Below, one piece after another: positions 57,301 to 63,300 of a stretch of DNA of 64,000 bases (positions are counted from its first letter, which is position 1; each line of letters starts with the position of its first letter). The notes under the pieces were generated by a model that searched no databases, was not told where the DNA came from, and worked only from the letters and a program-made list of their open reading frames with translations. The position numbers were made by a program, and so were the translations under genes. This stretch comes from Bradyrhizobium sp. SZCCT0148 (GTDB lineage Bacteria > Pseudomonadota > Alphaproteobacteria > Rhizobiales > Xanthobacteraceae). The DNA lies in NCBI RefSeq assembly GCF_018129985.1, contig NZ_JAFCKT010000006.1, positions 248,001 to 312,000 on the forward strand, given 5' to 3'.

Positions 57301-60300
57301 TAGGTGAATAGCAAGGCTCGCCCGGCCCCGTCCTTGACGACGTCGAGGGTTGTTGAATCGTCATCGAGCTTGCTCTTGAGCTCGTCACTCAGGCCGAAAT
57401 GCGGGTCCACCGGCTGGCTTTTCGAATAGTACAGATCGATCCGGTTGCCGTTCGGATCGGTGATCGACCGAAGCGTGTAGACCTTGTTGTAGGGCTGGAG
57501 ATTCGGCTCCAGCTCGAAGTGGTAGCGGACGTGCGCCGTAGTGTAGAAATCGAACGCTGCCTTCGCAGTGTCCAGTTGCACCAGCGTGGAGTGGAAGCCG
57601 GGCTGCGGATCGAAGAACAGGGCGGTCGCCGCCAGTTCGTCCGGAACGCCGAACGCCGCGGCGCGGGTCGCATCGGTGTGACCGTTCGGATCGAAGGTGT
57701 TACCGGTTGCGTCGCCGCCCACGACCGTCAGATAGCCCTTGTCGTCCTCGACGAGCCTCACGTTATAGGTTTCGGTCCATCCGGCGCCAAGCGGACCATC
57801 GCTTGAATCACCTTGGCTGGTATAGATGCGATTGAACTGAAGCGGCAGACCACGGCCCGGCAGGTTCACGTCCGGGCTCGACACCACAAGATGGCCGTCC
57901 CACAGATCGACGCCTTCGACGATCGTGTGTCCCACCGGCATCGCCTGATTGATGTCCAGCTCGTTTTTCAGCTTGCCGGCAGCGACCCCGACCTTGGGCG
58001 TGCTGCCCACGAAATCTGCGGTCGGATTCAGGGCCGTCGATGCGGGAACCGCCGTCGCGGTCAACACGTAATTGTGGGTCTTGAGGTTGGGAGCGAGACT
58101 GTCGACCGGATTGATCAGGTAGTGATAGACGCCCGGCAAAAGCGTGACGTCCTTGAACGTCGCGACCGGATGCGACGGATCGAGTGCGTTGCCGACATTG
58201 GTCGCCACTTTGCCATCGATGGTCAGCGTCACCTTCGAAATGATGTCCAAAGAAAAGATGAAATCGGCATTTTCGGCGACGACGTTGCCGTTGAGCTGGT
58301 CAACGCGCGTGGCGGGGATCGAAAGGTCGATGGCTGGGGTGAGATTGAGGCCGGGCAGTAAGCTCTTGTTGCCGGCGGCGGCATCCGCGACACGCTGGTA
58401 AACGGTCAACTGCGGCGTCGGGCTATGCATCACGGCGATCCCGGCCGGCCGCCCACCTGTCACGACCGGCGCGCGCGTGCTGCCGGCGGGCGTCCCGAAA
58501 ATCTGCAGGCCGTTCTCGACATGCAGCAAATAGTCAGCCCTGATGTCGATCAGCGGATTTTCCTGACGCGTGTTTGCACTGCTCAACGGCAGATCGTCGA
58601 TTGCGACCTTGCGTAGCAGCGAGCCCGATGGATTCGCCGCCAGGCTGCTTTGGACCTGCTGCAGCATCGCCTTAGCATCGAACACGAGCACACCGCCGGT
58701 TCCGCCCTGTGCCGGCAGGCCTTGATACGTCACGTAGAGATATTGCCCGTCGTCGGAGAGCGCCAAGTCGGTCGGATAGCCGAATGGGATCGGCCTGGTC
58801 GCGGCGATCAGCTGCGGATTGGGCCCAAGCGGATCCTTGATGATGCCGACATTGCCATCCATGTAGAGCGGGCTGGCCGTCTGATCGAGATAGCCGCTCA
58901 CGCCTGTCGCGTTGAGACCGATGCCATTATAGCCGCCCCCGAAAACGGTATTGACCTCGTCCGCACGCCCGGTAACGAACGCATAGCTGCCGTCCGGCGT
59001 GAAGACGAGGCCGCCGGCGTTGTGCACCGATAGCTGCGGGTTGCCCTGGGTGGCGAGCTTGTCGAGATCCAGCGGGATGGTTTGTTTGGTGCCGGTCGAT
59101 GGGTTGGTGACCATGACACCTCCGACGTCGGTGCCGGAATTGGTGAAGGCGACCTGCCCGCTCGGCGCGACCGTGACGCCATTGGTGCCGCGGGCACCTG
59201 GAATGACCTTTGCGGTCGGCGCGAAGCCCTTGGCGAAGGTCTGGGTAAGATCGATGTCGATCAGGCTGCCCGGCAGATCACTCCACGCATGCGGACCGTT
59301 CGGATCCGGATTCTCATTCGGCGCCGTAGCATAGACATGCAGTCCGTCCTTCGACACTGAGAGATTGCGGAAGCCCGACGGCGCGATGGAATTTTGCGCG
59401 TAAATGTCCTGGTTCGCCTGGTCGATGCCCGATAGCGCAACGCTGCCAACCGCGATGTTGCGAATGACGCGATTGTACGTTGGCGAGGTCGGATCGATAT
59501 CGATCTGGAAGATATAGGACGAAGCGACGCCCTGGATCAGATACGGGTTGTGGGCCGCGACATAGGCAAACTTGCCGTCGGGGGAAATGGCGATGCCATA
59601 GGGCTGCGCCCCGAACGGCATTCGGATTTCCTTATAGGTCGGGTTGGCTTCGAGATCCACGTAGAGCGAGGCGTCGACAAAGGTATTCCCGTTCTTGTCC
59701 TCGGCCGTCAGCATCACCTTGTAGAAACCCGACTTGAACGCGGTCGGGTTGAGCGTGGCCAGCACCCCGCTTGAAACCTGCTTTGCGGTGTCGGCCGACG
59801 GCGGCACGTCGAGGATGTCGCCGTTGTCGAGCGAGATGAGCTGAAGCTTCCAGGTCGCGAGATTGTTGATGTTGACCGTTCCGCGAATCTCGGTGGGATT
59901 GGTCAGGACGGCGTTGTCCAGCTGAGGGTCCACCGCGACGCCGTTCGGCGCCGCGATGACGTGCTGGGTGATTTTCAGGGGATTGCGGTCGCCGGTGACG
60001 TCGATCTCCTGAAGTGAGACTGTGTCGACCACGGCGACGCGGCCCGATCCGAGCAGCGTGACATAGGCGCGCGTATTGTCAGGCGTGACTGCGACGTCGC
60101 GGGGATATGGAATATCGGCCGGCGTTTCCAGTGAAATCCGAGCGACGATATCGCCGATCGTCGAGGGATGCGTCGGATCGCCATTGAGGACCACCAAATC
60201 GCCTTCCAGCGCGGTCTTCTGGACGTCGTAGCCCCCCACCTTCACCGTGACGGTCGAGTATTTCGCTTCCGGAGCGGCTACGAACACATACGTGCCATTC

Positions 60301-63300
60301 GGGTTGATCTTCGCCACGTTGCTGACGAGATCGCGTTTGTCCTGCTCGACGTGACCGTTCCTGAAGACGGGCGCCTTGTCCGTGCGTGTCACTGTGATCT
60401 GAGCCAGACCGAGCGCAATCGTATTGGGAACCGCGATGTGGAGCTCGTTGCTGGCCGGGACGACGACTGACGTCGGGCGTCCGTCTGGCATCGTGAACGT
60501 GACGAGGAAATCCGGCGAGGCCTGGTTCTGCGAAACGAACTGGCCTGCCAACACGATCTCGGCATGTGTCGACGCGCCAGTCGAATCGCCGGGATTGGTC
60601 ACGAACGCGACTTTGGCACCGGTGATCTTCGGGGCGTCCGGATCAAGTGTCGGCGGCGGCAGGAATCGTGTCTGGAAGGTGCTGACCTTGCCGGGATCGA
60701 CCTGAAAGTTGGCGCTGGTTGTGACCGGAAGCGTATCGGGCGTGAGAAGCTGGATCGCAAACGGCTGCGGCTGTGGCGACGACGGGACGGCCAGCGTGGC
60801 AAGTACATCGCCGGTCCCCGATGAGAACGCGCCCATGTAACCGCCATTGCCGCCACCATTGACCGCGACGGTGAACGCCGTTCGGCTGGCAAGCGCTTGC
60901 TGGAGCTGCACTGTGCCAAGGTTGGAATCGCCGTAGCCGACCATGTACAGCGACTTACCATTGACGCCGTTGTACGGTGGGGAATTCGTGTGAGCATAGC
61001 CGTCGGCGCCGACGACGCCGTTCTCAACCTGCCACCAGATCGGGCGTGTTGTGCCATCGTCATTGAGATAGTCGCCGGCCTGGAAGAAATAGACCTTGGT
61101 TCCTGCCGCCACGGAGGGATCGACCTTGATGGCGAGTTGAACCGGGACATTCAGCGGCTTGGGGCCGAGATCGAGATTGAACGCAGCGGCGTAGTGGAAG
61201 CCGTCAGGCACCGCCTGCGGCAGGCTCGCCTGACTTGCGGGCGAGATACTGATTGTTGTGCCGGTGGCGAGCACGCCGGGTGGCACCGCAACGGTCGAGC
61301 CGTCGCTGCCCTGCACGACGGCACCGTCGGCCCCGACCGTTACGTTGCCTGCCTGCGGCACCTGGACCTTGACGGGCACCACGACTTCGGCTGCGCCGTT
61401 GATGATGGTGACCGTCACCGTCCCCGGCGCAATGGCCGTCATCAAACCGTCGGCGCTGATCGAGACAACGCCGGGCTTGCTGACAAAATAGCGTGTGCCG
61501 GTCGAACCCGCAGACAAATCCGTGGCTAGCAGTTGGTCACTGCCTGGATGAACGTCGAATTGGCGCGTACCGCCATTGGCGTTGAGCGTCACTGCAAGCG
61601 GATAAAGGTCGATGCCTTCATTATAGAGACGTTGTCCGAGCACGGTGGCGGGCACCCCGACGGTGACGGCCGTGGCGCCGGTGACGCCATGGCTCGTCGC
61701 CAGCAAAACGGTCGTGCCATTGTGGAGCGCGGTCACTTGGCCCGAGGCTGCAGAGACCGACGCCACCGACGGGTCCAGCGTCTGCAGCGACACATAGGAT
61801 GCCGGCAGCAGCACGCCCTGCTGGTCCTCGAAGTCGCCGAACAGCACCATGGTCTGGCTGCCACCCTGGCCAAGACGTGGCGCACGGTTCTGAAAATCGA
61901 TCTTGACCAGGGCCGCGGAGCTCACGTCCACCGCCACGGTTCCGACCGACGATCTGTTGAACCCGTCGTCCGCCTGGAATTCGAAATCGGCATGGCCCAG
62001 GAAGCCCAGCCCCGGGATGAAGGTCACGGTGTGACCATCCGGGTTCAGTGTTGCCGTTCCGCTGTGCGACGTGACCAACTTGAAATAGAGCGGATCGCCT
62101 TCCGGGTCGTTCGATATCGCATTCAGATCGATCGTGAGCGGGAGATCGACATGGGTGAGGACCTGTTTGTCCTGCACCGAGGGCGGCGGCGCGGCGAGGA
62201 ATCCGTAATTGTTGCCGAGAAGCTGCGCATCCGCGGCATCGACAACGCCGTCGCGATTGGCGTCGGCACCGATGAGATAGCCACCCTGCCCCGCCGATCT
62301 GCCGAATGCCTGATTGAGCAGAGCGCTGTCGACACCGTCGACCGACCCATCCTCGTTGGCGTCTCCGACAACAAAAAGCCGGACATTGTAGTCTCCCGAG
62401 GTCGCGGCGCTCGAGCCCCTGACCCTGAGCAGATCGAGCCCATCACGGCCGATCGCGAAGACGGCCAGCGATGTCCTATCGCCACTGCGCGAAACCAGCG
62501 GCGTGAGGCCATGGATCGCAGCGACGCCGGGCTGGAAGCCGCTGCCATTCGCCGCCGTAATCTCAACGCCGATCAAGACCTGGTCCGTCGGCGTCGAGCG
62601 CAGCTCGGAAGGTCGGAGATTGAAGCTGAGGTAGTCGGTTGTACCCGCCGCCAGCGACCCCTGATAGACGCTCGTGCCGAAGCCGCTGGGACCGTGAAGA
62701 TCGGCGGCAAGCGGCACAACCTGCGCCGCTGTACCGTAATTGATGACGCTACCGGCGGATCCCGTCGGCGATGTCGTCACGACCAGTAGATGCTGATGTT
62801 CCAGGTCATAGCCGTAGCGGCTGCTCAAGCCCGTATTGGTGTCATGCGCGGAAACGAGGTTTCCGTCCGTATCGTAGCTGTAAACGACGCGTGTGCCGTC
62901 AGGGCCGATGATCGCGGAAATCCGGCCCGCGGCGTCTCTGGTGAACTGGACGGCATCGCCGTTCGAGCTGGTAATGCCGCTGTCGCTGAAATGCAGAACG
63001 TTGCCGCCAGGCAGGATTTCGTCGAGCACGCCATGGACGGTGCTGAGGTGGTAGACGGTCCCGTCCTGGGCTTTCAACGTGTAGTCGGCCGCACCGAATG
63101 CCCCGTTGGTGGGATTGTAGGGCCGCGCGGTCTGCAGCTCGTAATAGCCGTTGGGCCCCTTGCTGAGCGGAACTGACGAGGATTCTAGCTGATATGTCAC
63201 GCCGGAATCGGCCGTGAATTTCGCCGTGTAATAGGTGACGCCGAGCTGGACGTGTTTCTCCGGCGTAAAAGTGAAGCCGGCGCGTTGTCCGTCCGGCAAG

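Noticed and set aside
52365..57930. RHS protein as a type VI or Tc-type toxin
   Set aside because: No VgrG, PAAR, Hcp or TcdA/TcdB-like parts are in the window and the core is internal to a much longer chain; the SecA/HlyD neighbourhood points elsewhere.
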